Assembly: GCA_029718625.1 (NCBI GenBank)
Contig: CM056387.1
Location: 36,288,800 to 36,352,799, forward strand
Length of the DNA: 64,000 nucleotides
Source: Synaphobranchus kaupii
Taxonomy: Eukaryota; Chordata; Actinopteri; Anguilliformes; Synaphobranchidae
Reading direction: 5' to 3'
The first letter of the stretch is position 1, and every line of letters starts with the position of its first letter. The notes under the pieces were generated by a model that was not told the DNA's origin, made no database searches, and saw only the letters and a program-made list of their open reading frames with translations. The translations under genes and the position numbers were made by a program. Positions 45,679-59,063 of this stretch are shown piece by piece.

Positions 45679-46595
45679 TGTACTGTAACCAAACCAAACG
45701 CAAGTAGCTACAAGTGAACGCAATTTGAACAGCTGATCTGCTCAGGACAGACTGAAGGAGGTCACTTCCGGGTCGGACGTCTCCCCCCCCCCCCCCCTTT
45801 CCTGAGCCTCGGATCTCACCACTAACGCTGACGTAGGCAAGAGCAGCCGCTGGGAAAGTCACAGCCAGGTTGAGCGGCCAAGGTCTTGTGTGCAAAGTGC
45901 GTCGCTTTGTCGCCGACCGCCCCGTGTGAATGAACAGGAACTGTCCACATCGCCGTGACCTCGGACTAAAGAACCGTATCAGGGTTCGGCGGAATTGCAT
46001 TCGCATAAACAAGGAATTTCCAGGAATGCCGCTCTGGCCCGTAGGAATAAGAACCATAAAACTTCCCTTGGCTCAAGGAGAGGTGTGTGTGTGTGTGTGT
46101 GTGTGTGCGTGCTCACCAGTTTGTCAGTGTTCCTGTGTAAATTTCACTTTGGCTCAAAGTCTAAAGCAACTTCCTTTTGCCTGGCTCTTTGTAGCATATG
46201 TCCAAAGTGGAAAAATCCTTGGAGCACAACTGTCCCTGGAAATATTAGCACTGCCATTCGGTACAGCCACATCACCCTTCTCTGTGTCCCTCTCTCTCCG
46301 GGAACACAAGCAGACTGTACAGGATCATGCTATGGTTAATACAGAGCCCCACAATGTTTATTTATGGATTTATTTATTTATTTATTACATGCTGGCATCC
46401 AGAGGCAACTGACGCATTAGTTAATACGATCATGAAAAATGAAAGGTATTGTAGCTAAATAAATAGTCTAGCAGTCAAAGTAAACTCATTCTATGAAATA
46501 TTGATGCAATAAACACAATGGCATGTAAATACCATAGTTCATTAGGGTAGGTCATGAACTGAAATTAGCCAAAAAGGAGAAGTGATTGCAAACGC

Positions 46596-47101
46596 ATTGG
46601 CACTGGGACTACAGATGAACAATATAATTTTATTTATATTGGCATGCTTATCATGGGTGGATCTGTGGAAACGTTGATTGGTCTACATTGACCCTGTCAA
46701 ATAAATACAATAAATTAAATAAATGACGTCAGATGAGTTGGTATGAGCAAGCAGAGGCAAATTGTTGCAGAGGGCAATTCCTGAAAAACCTACGCCAAAT
46801 CTGCGGGGACCTGCTGTGCATTCAACGCGGCAAACGTTAGCGCACGTTAGCGCACGTTCACAAACGTATCCCTTCTTTTTTGTTTCCTAACTTTAGCTAA
46901 TGGAGGAGTGAAAAGGTAGCACACAGTGAACAAATATGTAGGTGTAATAATATTTTTTTTATGAACAATCTGTGAAAATCGCTATTTCTTTCTGTCTTAA
47001 TTAAAGGTTTGTTGTCGGCGATCAAATAAGAACCTTGGGACTGAAATCATTAACAATCATTAAATAAAATTATATTGTTCATCTGTAGTCCCAGTGCCAA
47101 T
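46596..47101. repeat. 41-bp perfect inverted repeat, complete only in copy 2
   Basis: 46596-46636 (attggcactgggactacag ...) is the exact reverse complement of 47061-47101 (... ctgtagtcccagtgccaat). In copy 1 the right arm is absent (near 22643), and the left arm has G instead of T at one site. Confidence 0.9.
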
Positions 47102-47468
47102 AACTCACCTTTTGGAGTTTAGATCTATTGCACAGTATGCTCGTTCTCAAGAATATTTCACTCTCTGTTACCCACGTATGAATACTGCAACTGGAAAGGC
47201 TGCTTTTGCCTTCTATGCACCTTTTAAATGGAATCAGTTACAGGTCACCCTCAAATTGGACAGACTGACTAGTATTGAGGGTTTCAGGTTTATTTTGAGT
47301 TTTTTCAGGAATCTTGTACTTGCTTTTCATAATGTATTTGTTATTTTCTGAATTATTTTCATATTGTTCACATTAACAATATTTTAATTTATTGTTGTGT
47401 TTTATCATTGCATTGTTGTATTCTCAGGGCGCCATTGTGAAAGAGAGCTTTGCTCTCAATTGGGCAAT

Positions 47469-47681
47469 GGGCGGCAGTGTAGTATAATGGTTAAGGAACT
47501 GGACTTGTAACCAAAAGGTGTCAGGTTCGATTGCCAGGTAGGACCCTGCCGTTGTACCCTTGAGCAAGGTACTTAACCTGAATCGCTTCAGTATATATCC
47601 AGCTGTATGAATAGATAAATGTAATAAGAAGTTGTGTAAGTCGCTCTGGATAAGAGCTAAATTCCTGTAATGTAATGTAAT
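47469..47681 (+). mobile_element. tRNA-derived SINE (copy 2)
   Basis: Allele of 23031-23252. It lacks about nine bases of the core (aagagctaaattcc instead of aagagcgtctgctaaattcc) and has a shorter tail. Confidence 0.88.
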
Positions 47682-48568
47682 TGGCATATCCCTGGTTAAA
47701 TAAAGGAAGTCAAAATTAAATAGCAACTGTCAGAAGGGCACAAAGTTCACCAGGAACATTCTTGCCGTGGAACGCACGTCTGGCAGAATGCAACGGGTAC
47801 ATCTAGAAGGTTCCGGGCGGAGGACAGGGGAGGTGCCTCGGGGACAGGGGAACAGCGGGTTCTGGTTGACTGGATTGCCCCGAAGCCAGATTAGCCGGGG
47901 TCAAGTGGATAATTTTGCAGGAGTAAGTGGGACAGGACGGTCGGTTTAAATGCTGCGGCACTAGGAATAGGGACAACTCGGGGGGGCTGTATGCGTGTTT
48001 CGTGGCGCCGTCACGTATGCGCAATACATCACGGGGTATAGGCCCGTCCTGACATGAAGTATGGAGGAACCGCTGTGGTCCCAGCATGGGATGCTTGGGG
48101 GGGTGGGTACTGAGGGGTGGAAGGACTCAGATGTCCCTCTATTCTTGGCTTTGCTGTAATGGATGGATCTATGGTGGCCTGAAGCTACCTCCACTACCCT
48201 TACCAAGTGGCGGCTTAGCGCAGCGGCTAACTGGGTCAATATTACATTAGGTTCAAGGAATGCAAAACGGAAAACACTTTAGCCGCAGTTAAAATTGGTC
48301 TGTTTTCGTTGGGGGATCCTCAAGGCTCTGAGGATTGAGTGCTTGCAAGTTTCATCGAAATGTAAACAGTTAAAGTATTTTAAATATGTAGAAGACCCAG
48401 GTCTGGTTGCTAAGGAACTCGTATCCAGAGGCCGCATTGGACAACATGTAAAAATTAATTATCAATAGCATAGGTGATGCTAGTCCTGGTCTCTCCGTAG
48501 TTATATGAGTTTACCTTTTGTTCTGCAGTATAATCAGTTTGATTCTTTTATAACTGACAATGCTCAGA

Positions 48569-48736
48569 GGGTATACTATGAAGCAGGATTACTGAGTTAG
48601 CTGGATAACTGCACTGAGTAAAAACCCAGAACAGCCCTTTATGCTTCAGTCCATGTTCCAGAATTGTGAGGGTTCCGGGTTTTACTCAGTGCAGTTATCC
48701 AGCTAACTCAATAATCCTGCTTTATGAAATACCCCC
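48569..48736. mobile_element. Hairpin MITE (copy 2 allele of 24142-24309)
   Basis: Same arms and neighbours as the copy 1 allele. Confidence 0.92.
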
Positions 48737-49580
48737 CTCTCAACCCTGGCCAAGTATGTATGCAGGTGTGCTGGGGTGCATCCCGATACTCAAAAAATGC
48801 ATCCTCCTTTCCTCCACTACCACCTCCTCTAGTCCGATCTTTGTGTTTAAATCTAATGTTGCTGATTACATATTGGTTATTATTGATGTCTTTTATTAAT
48901 GTTATTATTAACACACAGAGGCTGTGAGAGGCTCGAGGGCAGCCAGGTGGAGGAGGAGTGTGGCATTACCTGGGGCAGCACAGTATTAATAGCAGGTGTG
49001 TACATGATTAGCAGCTTACAGTAGAGAGGACAGGGGAGCAGCCTCCGAGCGATTACAGCAGACGTACGGGCAGCTCGTTAACAGCGTTAATTAGCTTCCG
49101 TAAGACGCCGTTTTCACAGATCTCCTCTCTGACGGTGCAGATGTAAAAATAGAGATTAATATTTTTTTTTTAACGGCAGTTTATTTTGACCCGCACTGGG
49201 TGACGTTTTGTTTTGTTTTGTTTGGTTTTTCAAACAAGTTTTCGGATGTTTCGGTTTGGTCTGGAAAATATATGCCGTCCAGCAGTGTGACCACACAGCA
49301 GAGGGGTCAGAAAGTCAAAGTCCCGTCGTGTGTTTCTTCCACCCATGAACTTGGCCAGCTGATTTCACTAATTAGTTCTACCTCCTAGCTGAAGAACTGT
49401 GCTAATTAGCAAATCCAGGTGATTGGAACAAAATACTGGGGAGGACTTTTACTTTCAGAACCTGGATTTTACAGCTCTGCTGCACAGCCACAGAAATGCG
49501 CAGCAGCTAAGACATGGTTCTCAAACTGAAATCCTAGAGGGCCGCTGTTTCTGCTGGCTTTTGATGTGTTCCTGCACTTA

Positions 49581-51200
49581 CAGTGGTGTTCAAATAAATA
49601 GCAGTGTGTTAAAAAAAAGTGAATAAAGTGCAAATATTTTTTAATAGCTTTTAGTTCCATATTTCAAATGTAGTGGAAACATTACACATTCAATTCCAAA
49701 TCAAAGCATTAACAAATTTTATCAAGTCTGCGTTATTCTTTTACAGGAAGCAAAGAAAAGGAATATTAATCTGTTGTTAAAGTGTCGACATTTTTCTCTT
49801 CAAACTCAAACACTTACTGTATAAACTGAAGAAATTTTTCAAGATTTAATTTCACTTTAAATTACTGAACTAATATTTAGTTGCATAACCATTGTTTTTG
49901 ATAACTGCTGCGCATCTGCGTTGCATCGAGTCAACCAACTTCTGGCACCTAGAAACAGGTATTTCAGCCCAGGATGAACTCCACAGTTCCTGTGAATTTT
50001 TGGGTTTTGCTTCAGAAACTGCATTTTTAATGTCACCCCACAAGTTTTCAATGGGGTTGAGGTCGGGGGATTGAGCTGGCCACTCCATTACCTCAATCCT
50101 TTTTGTCTGGAACCAAGATGTTGCTCGCTTACTTGTGTGTTTGGGGTCGTTGTCTTGTTGAAACACCCATTTCATGGGCATTTCCTCTTCGGCATATGGC
50201 AACATAATCTCTTCAAGTATTTTGATGTATTCAAACTGATCCATGATCCCTGGTATACGATAAATAGGCCCAACACCGTAGTATGAAAAACATCCCCATA
50301 CCATGATTTTTGCGCCACCATGCTTCACTGTCTTCACAGTGTACTGTGGCTTGAATTCAGTATCCGGGGGTCGTCTGACGTACTGTCGACGACCACTAGA
50401 CCTGAAAAGAACAATTTTACTCTCATCAGTCCACAGAATGTTACGCCATTTCTCTTTGGGCCAATCGATGTGTTCCTTGGCAAATTTTAACCGATTCTGC
50501 ACATGGCGTTTATTCAACAATGGTGCTTTACGGGGGCTTCTTGCTGATAGCTTAGCTTCGATCAAACGTCTTCTGACTGTAACAGCACTTACAGGTAATT
50601 TTAGATCATCTTTGATCTTTCTGGAGGTGATGATTGGCTGAATCTTTGCCATTCTGACTATTCTTCGATCCGTTTTAACAGTAGTTGCTCGTTTTCTTCC
50701 GCGTGTTTCGGGTTTTTGTTGCCATTTTAAAGCATTTGAGATCATTTTAGCTGAGCATCCTATAATTTGCTGCACTTCTTTATACGTTTTCCCCTCTCCA
50801 ATCAACTTTTTAATCAAATTACGTTGTTCCTCCGAACAATGTTTGGAACGGCCCATTTTACTTAGCAATTCAGAAGGAAATATATTTTATAACAATGTGT
50901 GAAACATTTGCTTCCTTCTTACTTAATAAAGGACAATTAATGACACCTGCTTTTTCACAGAATGAATGAATTCTCTAATTAAACTCCACACTGCTATTAT
51001 ATTGAACACGTCCCTTTCAATGAATGAGTCAATTACTCAGAACAAGCAGCGTGCATGTCATGACAATTGGGTCTATTGTTTTTCTATTACACTACTACAT
51101 CTACAAGTAAATTATTTCCCATGCAGAAATATCACAACTACTAATAACAGTGGTTCATCAGGTTACTGATGTTGTACTGCTATTTTTTTTAACACCACTG
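49581..51200 (-). mobile_element. Tc1-like DD34E DNA transposon with intact transposase (copy 2)
   Basis: It is 1620 bases, with the same inverted termini (CAGTGGTGTTCAAATAAATA at the left end) and TA on both sides (49579-49580 and 51201-51202). It contains one uninterrupted transposase ORF. It is the allele of the element at 25144-26766. Confidence 0.95.
49870..50868 (-). CDS. Tc1-like transposase, 332 aa, intact ORF
   Basis: The N-terminal half (residues 5-110) has two helix-turn-helix-like segments and a GRKR linker motif ([10 protein letters not shown]), as in Tc1 transposases. The catalytic half has WTDES (first Asp), QQDNDPKHT (second Asp) and [11 protein letters not shown] (Glu), with 34 residues between the second Asp and the Glu: the DD34E signature of the Tc1 group. 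The length is normal for the family. A second Met (MGRSK) at residue 5 may be the natural start. A 3-residue deletion near residue 300 relative to copy 1 lies in the C-terminal region, so activity is uncertain. The enzyme would cut and paste the element at TA sites in the nucleus. Confidence 0.95.
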   Translation of the reverse strand: MLSKMGRSKHCSEEQRNLIKKLIGEGKTYKEVQQIIGCSAKMISNALKWQQKPETRGRKRATTVKTDRRIVRMAKIQPIITSRKIKDDLKLPVSAVTVRRRLIEAKLSARSPRKAPLLNKRHVQNRLKFAKEHIDWPKEKWRNILWTDESKIVLFRSSGRRQYVRRPPDTEFKPQYTVKTVKHGGAKIMVWGCFSYYGVGPIYRIPGIMDQFEYIKILEEIMLPYAEEEMPMKWVFQQDNDPKHTSKRATSWFQTKRIEVMEWPAQSPDLNPIENLWGDIKNAVSEAKPKNSQELWSSSWAEIPVSRCQKLVDSMQRRCAAVIKNNGYATKY

Positions 51201-52687
51201 TAAGTGCTTAGTTTAAGTCGTTGATTGACTAGAGTCTGCATGCCTCATTTCCAAGGCCTAAATTGGATGCTGATTGAAAGGAAATCACAAAAACCAGCAC
51301 TGGAGTTTGAGATCCCTGAGCAAAAGTCATTGGCTGTGTCCGAATCAGAGCCCTATCTACTGCGCCCTGTCTCCTGCGTACAGCGCACTGACAGAAGTGT
51401 GCTGTTTAATGTGCACTGTTTAGCAGTCCGTGAAAAATATCCGCCATAGTATTTTCCAACCGCACTGTGGAAGTGTCGTAAGCAGGTCATAAGACATCCC
51501 ACCAGTGTTGCCATGTCCGCGATTTTACAGCTAAATCGGGATACTTTTAACGTGCAGTCACGGGTAAAAATGAAAGGTCGCAAAGCATGCACTTATTTTA
51601 AAAAGGAAAAATATGATGATTTCTATTTAAAATACGTTGGTTTCGGTTAAAAATATATTTTGGGCTAGTTTTGAGTCTGTGTGAAAGTCTCTGGCAAGAT
51701 CTGGCAAACCTGCGTCCCAACCTTGCGCTGCCATGTCACGTGTTGTTTTTGTTGTATTTGAAGGAAAATGTCAGCGAAGCTGCGCCTCATTTTTTTTAAA
51801 ACGAAGCTTCACGTCATATTTATGTGACCAAAATGTTTGTGTACTTCTTGAAAAGTGTGCTCCAGAATGTACTCAGCGAAACCCCCGGAAGTAAGTGTGT
51901 CATCCAGGTGTTTCAAGTATACTGCAATTTGAAAAATTTCCGCCTACTCAACAACTTTCTCGTCCTATCTACTCACCAAGGCTACTCAATAGTGTGGAAG
52001 AGTGCTGATTCAGACACGGCCCAGGGCTGCGTTCAGCCCCGACAAAATGTAGCAAAACGTTTATTTAAACGGAAACGGTGGTGCGTTGAACACCCTGTTG
52101 TGTTACGCAAGTGTTGCCTTTTTAATACGGCGGGGTTTATTGGTGTATTCACATGAACTTGGAAGTCCGAATATTTCCGACTTCCGAGAAGAAAAAAGTA
52201 TTTGAACATGACAATAATGTAAATATTCCGACTTCCGAGATCATTTGAATACACCATATATACACGTCGCTGCTGATTGGGTAACACCTGTGACACAAAC
52301 ATCAAACGAGAGAAAACGTACCTCAAAGCCCGTAGCACACCGTTTCACACCGTTTCGAGGAAACATGTCGTTCAAACCCGGAAACCGTAGCAAAACGGTG
52401 CACACCGTTTTCAGATTGAACGTGGGCCTGGTCTCTTCTGCAGCCTGCCGGTTATAGCAGGGATACTCAAATCTGACCCCCCAGGCCAGTGATACTGCTG
52501 GTTTTATTTTCTACCCAATAGTTAACTGATCAATTAATGCCACTGATTGGCCAGCGATTTAACTCACCTGGTTTAAAAATCAGTCCTGATTAGAGGGAAA
52601 GAATGAAAACCAGCAGTGCTACTGGACTCAAGGGCCAGATTTGAGTATGGCCTGTAATTCAGTCCTGCAGTAGAAATAAGCCAATGC

Positions 52688-53112
52688 ATCCTCTTCCTGG
52701 AGATCTACTGTCCTGTAGGTTTTTACTCCAACCCTAACAAAGCAAACCTCATTCAACAGCTAGAGATCTACCGTCCTGTAGGTTTTCACTCCAACCCTAA
52801 CAAAGCACACCTCATTCAACAGCTAGAGATCTACCGTCCTGTAGGTTTTCACTCCAACCCTAACAAAGCACACCTCATTCAACAGCTAGAGATCTACCGT
52901 CCTGTAGGTTTTTACTCCAACCCTAACAACGCACACCTCAACAGCTAGAGATCTGCCGTCCTGTAGGTTTTTACTCCAACCCTAACAAAGCACACCTCAT
53001 TCAACAGCTAGAGAGCTTGTTGAGCTGCTCATTAGTAGAATCAGGTGTGCCAAATTAGGGTTGATATGAAAACCGACAGGACGGTAGATCTCCAGGAACA
53101 GGGTTGGGCAGC
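52688..53112. mobile_element. Foldback MITE/63-bp VNTR, 5 units (locus 2, copy 2)
   Basis: Same insertion as 28256-28935 but with only five units, one of them shortened. Confidence 0.9.
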
Positions 53113-54050
53113 CCTTCTCCACAGCAAGCCATCTGTTAAGCAATCAAATTTCAGCACATTTCAAGTCAACTAAAACATCTCAATTAGCAATTCAATTAAT
53201 ACCAATTAACACCAATTATATTCAATTCAACATCAGCGCGCACAGTGGTGCTTGTTACACATCAGCAGGATTCGAGATAAGGCGACAATAACACGTGAAC
53301 GCATTAGTAACCAAAACTGAATTTTTTTTTAAGCTAACAATTTGAATAAAAACTGCACAATTCACATTTTTGTGCAATACACTTTAGCATAATCTTTCCT
53401 GCTCATCTCACAGATTGCTGCTGTTGCGGAAAACATGGTATTATATATGCAAAGTGAGTCCTATTCACTTGTATACACAACAGGTGAGGAAGGCAAGCTA
53501 GCGTGGCGAGACGTCGGTTCTTCTGGTGCCAGCTGTCTAGAATAATCGGCTCTGCATACTGGGTTCAATTAACACAGACATTTTCTGGACTACTGTAGGC
53601 CACGCTCATTCTGATTAGTCTCTCTTAATTTAATTAATTATGGCTTTATCACAGTCAATTACCTCGTTATGTATTCAACAGCAGTCGCCACAGCGATGCA
53701 CAGGATTCCAGCTGACTCGCGGGCGACAGAATCAGTCTGCTGATACAGTATAGCCGTACGGCCCAACACATCAGGCCGATCGACCGATTGATTGATTGAC
53801 TGACTGACTGACATATATCTGCTCTAAAGATCTGTGACTGAGACCACAATTTATGGACAGTTACCCTGGTTAAGCACCACTGAGTTCCCAAATGTGGAAT
53901 AAACTCCAGGAAGGAAAGCCTTAACGCCCACCCAGCATGTATTATACAGTACAGCGAGTCTCGCCTGCCTTTTCCAGTGTAAAACGCTTGACATGGATCA
54001 GACCAAACCAAGTGCATATTTTGAGCCTGAATGAAACTAGTCTGTTAAAG

Positions 54051-55146
54051 GCTGGTGACAGAGCTCCAGGGGGAAACTCGTCTGTGAGTGGGGCTGGTGA
54101 CAAAGCTCCAGGGTGGAAACTCGTCTGTGAGTGGGGCTGGAGACAGAGCTCCAGGGTGGAAACTCGTCTGTGAGTGGGGCTGGAGACAGAGCTCCAGGGT
54201 GGAAACTCGTCTGTGAGTGGAGCTGGAGACAGAGCTCCAGGGTGGAAACTCGTCTGTGAGTGGGGCTGGAGACAGAGCTCCAGGGTGGAAACTCGTCTGT
54301 GAGTGGGGCTGGTGACAGAGCTCCAGGGGGAAACTCTTCTGTGAGTGGGGCTGGAGACAGAGCTCCAGGGTGGAAACTCGTCTGTGAGTGGGGCTGGAGA
54401 CAGAGCTCCAGGGTGGAAACTCGTCTGTGAGTGGGGCTGGTGACAGAGCTCCAGGGGGAAACTCTTCTGTGAGTGGGGCTGGAGACAGAGCTCCAGGGTG
54501 GAAACTTGTCTGTGAGTGGAGCTGGAGATAGAGCTCCAGGGTGGAAACTCGTCTGTGAGTGGAGCTGGAGATAGAGCTCCAGGGTGGAAACTCGTCTGTG
54601 AGTGGGGCTGGTGACAGAGCTCCAGGGGGAAACTCTTCCGTGAGTGGGGCTGGAGACAGAGCTCCAGGGGGAAACTCGTCTGTGAGTGGGGCTGGTGACA
54701 GAGCTCCAGGGTGGAAACTCATCGGTGAGTGGGGCTGGTGACAGAGCTCCAGGGGGAAACTAGTCTGTGAGTGGGGCTGGAGACAGAGCTCCGGGAGGAA
54801 ATTCGTCTGTGAGTGGGGCTGGTGACAGAGCTCCGGGGGGAAACTCGTCTGTGAGTGGGGCTGGTGACAGAGCTCCAGGGTGGAAACTCGTCTGTGAGTG
54901 GGGCTGGTGACAGAGCTCCAGGGTGGAAACTCGTCTGTGAGTGGGGCTGGTGACAGAGCTCCAGGGGGAAATTCGTCTGTGAGTGGGGGCTGGTGACAGA
55001 GCTCCAGGGGAAAATTCGTCTGTGAGTGGGGGCTGGTGACAGAGCTCCAGGGGGAAATTCGTCTGTGAGTGGGGCTGGTGACAGAGCTCCAGGGTGGAAA
55101 CTCGTCTGTGAGTGGGGGCTGGTGACAGAGCTCCAGGGGGAAACTA
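54051..55146 (+). repeat. 43-bp minisatellite, about 25 units (copy 2)
   Basis: Same array as 29872-30452 with roughly twice the units. It is the main reason copy 2 is longer. Confidence 0.97.
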
Positions 55147-55692
55147 AAGGGACCCGTAGGAGAGAGAGCCCCTTTCTAAAATTAGCTGTCCCAACAGGAA
55201 AAAGAGCAGGAAGCGTCTTTGTGTGACTTGGCAGCGAGGCAACGCTTTCTCTGGCCCGCGGGGGCTCCTGACCGCTAGAGCGCTGTAGCCAGACGGCCAG
55301 CCCCCTCCAGGACGAGGGGAGCCAATCGAGAGCGGAGGGACGAGGGGGGCCAATCGAGAGCGGAGGGACGAGGGGGGAGGGACGGGTCGAATCGCAGCTG
55401 CAGACTCCCTCTCCCTCCATTCCCTATGACCCCCCCCCCCCCCCCCCCCAAAGGCCAGTCATGGGGGCTCAGGGTGCATTCTGGTTTCCTCTTCAAACTG
55501 CTCTGAATTAATTAGGCTTAACTGACTTGTTAACTGAATCCTGATCTGGGTTTGGCAGCTACTACTGCTTTAAACCCTTTTGCAAAAGAACGGCCCCCTG
55601 TGTCCGTCCGTACGTCCATGAGGTTTTGTCCTAATGAACAGACGGACAGACGTGCTTCTCTTGCTCCTCCCTCTTTTAATTCTGCCTCATAG

Positions 55693-57500
55693 AAGACACT
55701 GCAGGGCTGTCATCTCCGTTAATTAATATCAAGTAGACATGTGGTTGTTTGAGGTCACCGTTTGTGTTCTTTTGTGTGCTCTGCCCAGCTAAAGCAGAGG
55801 TGGCACGGACCGAAACACAACAGAAGCACACCGTGTCGTGCCCCAGAGCATGCTGGGGGACTCTACGCGGGCTGCCTCATAAGGGACTGGGCCGTGGACT
55901 TGGCAACGGCCTCCGGCGGAACCGCTGAGCTGTGGCAGATGTGTGTGAGACTCAGACGCGGGACTGCATTTCCCTCTTCACCTTCTGCCAAAACTGCGGG
56001 CTGTGACCTTAACGGGCGGGACGGGACGAGGCGGGGCGGGGCAGGGCGGGGGCCCCCGTCTCTGCACGGACGGTTGCTAAATGCCTCTCGGCCCGGGGCG
56101 CTTCGCGTTTCTGGATCCGGTTTCTCGCGAAAAACGGCCCCGGGGTCGGAATGCAGAACAGGGACAGGAAGTGACATAAGGCGGTATCGCATTCCAGGTC
56201 AAACGGAGAGAGACGGAGACGTTGAGAACTTGCACATGCGAGCGGCTGTAGGGCTCTTGTCCCAGCGCAGCGCTGGGAAACAGATTGGCGTTTTCCTGTA
56301 GCGACACCCCCCCCCCCCCCTCCCTCCCTGCTAAGTCTGAATATCGCTCGGAGCAGCCCAAGCGGCCCCTTGTCAGGTTGAAGCAGGGGACGGGAGGATA
56401 AATGTATCACTTAGCGATATTTACGGCAAATGAACCAGGGTGCTTATCGAATGCCTATGAACAGGGGAGCAGCATGTTTACACCAACATTACTGTAAGAG
56501 GTTTTAATTGAACAGGAGAAAAATAGTATTTTTCACTGTTCATTTAATTTTGAATTGTATGCACACAAACGCACATAAAAAAATATAAATACAGATATGT
56601 ACAGCAAAAGATACACACATACATACAGATTTACACAAACATATGTACATATGTACAGAGAATGTATGTATACACACACACACACACACACACGTATAAA
56701 TAAAGATATACACAAAATATGGAAGCCATACACTCCACTGTGAGTCAAAACACCACTCCTGATATGGAAGCTCAACACACTGAGTCAAAGTACCATTGAT
56801 CATAGAGGCTGTGATCAGTACAGCAAACAGAGTTCTCTCCTGTCAGATGCAAACTCAGCTCAGAGACATTTTACAGTCCCAGACAACCCCCTGCCCCCCC
56901 GTCGGAGGCTCTCCCAGTCGTAGGGCGGTTCTCCTCTCCAAAGAGGCCTATCCCGCTGTCTTCCGCCCGCTGCCTTCCTTTAGAATTATCCCACCACCCC
57001 GGAACCTGCTTCTCAACAGCCGGAGCTGCTTTTTCTAATCCGGGGAGAGGGGAGGGGGGGTATGTTCCCCCCTAGACTTCCACCTGCTGCCGCCCCAATC
57101 GCAACCCCCGTGTCCCTCTACTCTATCTGATCCCCCACACCCCCCTTCCCGCCACACGCACCTCCCCAGGGGCCCCCAAACCGCAGCAGGCTCACAAACA
57201 CACCCCCACCGCTCCACCTGGAGCCCTGCCAGGAAAGGGGGGGAGAGAGAGAGAGAGAGAGAGGCTCCCCCTCGCCCCAAATCTCCAACATCTCCGAATC
57301 ACAGCCGTGGCTGAAAAGAGACTCTGAAGCAAGAATGAACAAAAGCATCAGGAGATCATTAACAACACGCCCGCCGCCCCGCTTTCTACACTCAGCGCCC
57401 CCCAAACTGGAGTAGAACGTTTTCCCCCACTCCTCCGCGCTCTCCCTGCACCTCCTGCACTCGCTCTGTTCCCCTTTTAATTCATCACCATCATCCACTC
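55693..57500. other. Unique intronic DNA right of the duplicated block
   Basis: The sequence lies in the intron between exons D and C of the minus-strand gene. It includes a G-rich patch (56010-56110), an AT/CA-rich stretch (56560-56700) and a C-rich stretch (57000-57250) with a GA run. I see no exon that fits the phases. Confidence 0.5.
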
Positions 57501-57579
57501 AGAAAATGTATCTATTATTCAGCATGGAAACTGCTGGGCATGGATTTTGTGTTGTTGGTTCAAAGTGCAAAACCGCTCT

Positions 57580-57752
<173 letters not shown>

Positions 57753-57857
57753 CAGTTCATGCAGAGTGAGGTTACGTTACTCTACATGTAATATATGTAC
57801 CTTATACAGTGACATTGTGTAATACATGTACAGATTGTGACTTCCTGCCGTAGACAG

Positions 57858-57859
<2 letters not shown>

Positions 57860-57902
<43 letters not shown>

Positions 57903-58262
57903 CAGAGCGAGTCCCTGTGGCCGTGTTGAGGGTCGCCCATGTGTGTGTGCATGTGTGTTACCTGACTGTGTATGTGTGTGTATGTGTGTTACCTGACTGT
58001 GTGTGTGTGTGTGTGTGTGTGTGTGCATGTGTGTTACCTGACTGTGTATGTGTGTATGTGTGTGTGTGCGTGCATGTGTGTTACCTGACTGTGTATGTGT
58101 GTGTATGTGTGTTACCTGACTGTGTGTGTGTGTGTGTGTGTGCATGTGTGTTACCTGACTGTGTATGTGTGTATGTGCGTGCATGTGTGTTACCTGACTG
58201 TGTATGTGTGTATGTGTGTGTGTGCGTGCATGTGTGTTACCTGACTGTGTGTGTATGTGTGT
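57860..58262 (+). repeat. GT-rich minisatellite with repeated gttacctgactgtg motif
   Basis: A (GT)n run is followed by irregular units of 30-48 bases, each containing tgtgttacctgactgtgt. The motif occurs eight times, from about 57957 to 58246. On the minus strand each unit reads CAG-GTAACA, a 5' splice-site-like word. Confidence 0.93.
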
Positions 58263-58339
58263 GCGCGTTTGTGTTCTCTGCAGTCTGTGTGGAAGGAAGC
58301 TCACAGCGGTCCACCGGCCCCACGCTGATGATGACGTAA

Positions 58340-59009
58340 GGTTTCGCCTCACTCTGATAATCCTTCTGGAATCACACAGAACCCTGCCAAAATACCCAGG
58401 CACCTCCACGCTGCCTCAAGCTGTTCCCTCAGGCCGGTCCTGAGAGAGGAGTACGACCCACACATCTCTCCCCAAATGCCACCTGCGCCCCGACACGTAT
58501 GCAGAGGAACTCACGGTCAGAGAATCAATGGGGTCTCTTGCATCACTGACTGGACCTCACTCAAAATCAGCAGAGATCAGGGCTACTCTCAGTACTGATC
58601 AGTAAATATGCAAACAACCTACGTAAAGAAGAACTCAGTTTTACGTTTTGTCAACAACTGACAACTTATGTCCAGGTTGTTTTTTTGTTTTTTTTTGTCT
58701 AACTTTCTTACCCTGGAAATTCTTCGGAGCTACGTAATGCCCCAGAAGGCGTTTAATAAAGAGAGATTTCCTATTGGAGCGGGACCAGCGGGAGCTTTAG
58801 CGGAGCACGGAAACGGGTACCTATGCCAGGTGTGCTCCCAGCATGCACTTGGAGCGAGTTTCACGGCGCTGGCGATAAGACAGGCTTTATTGTCTGGGCT
58901 GCCCGACCTCATTCAGTGTAGACTTACAGCCTGGTGCAACAGACCCCCCGCCCCCCCCCCCCCCCCCCGAAATCCACGCTGGCGGGTAGCCGACGGGCCG
59001 CACACTTAC
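58340..59009. other. Intronic DNA left of exon C
   Basis: No feature was recognised except poly-T (58676-58697) and poly-C (58946-58968) runs. Confidence 0.5.
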
Positions 59010-59063
59010 CCGAATCTTTATGGTCCTCGTCTTCCCACCACCATTCTTCTTCAGGAGCATTTT
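59010..59063 (-). CDS. Unrecognised minus-strand gene, exon C
   Basis: A 54-base exon is bounded by acceptor ctcttgcag and a near-perfect donor gtaagt (59009-59004). It encodes KMLLKKNGGGKTRTIKIR in phase 0 at both ends. Exon B ends in phase 0 with LDLEKMQQ and exon D starts in phase 0, so B-C-D join without a break. The product would be very basic here. Confidence 0.75.

Noticed and set aside
58282..58374. Possible exons: plus strand 58282-58336 between ctctgcag and gtaagg; minus strand starting after gattccag at 58374 with KDYQSEAKPYVIISVGPVDR
   Set aside because: On the minus strand neither available donor gives a length compatible with the phase-0 junction from exon C to exon D. On the plus strand there is no gene for it to belong to. 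No homology was recognised.
57777..58409. ORFs rich in HTHTHT or VCVCVC around GT microsatellites (also at 7464-7988, 10861-11262, 34959-35417, 57506-57791)
   Set aside because: Simple-repeat translations with no other support.
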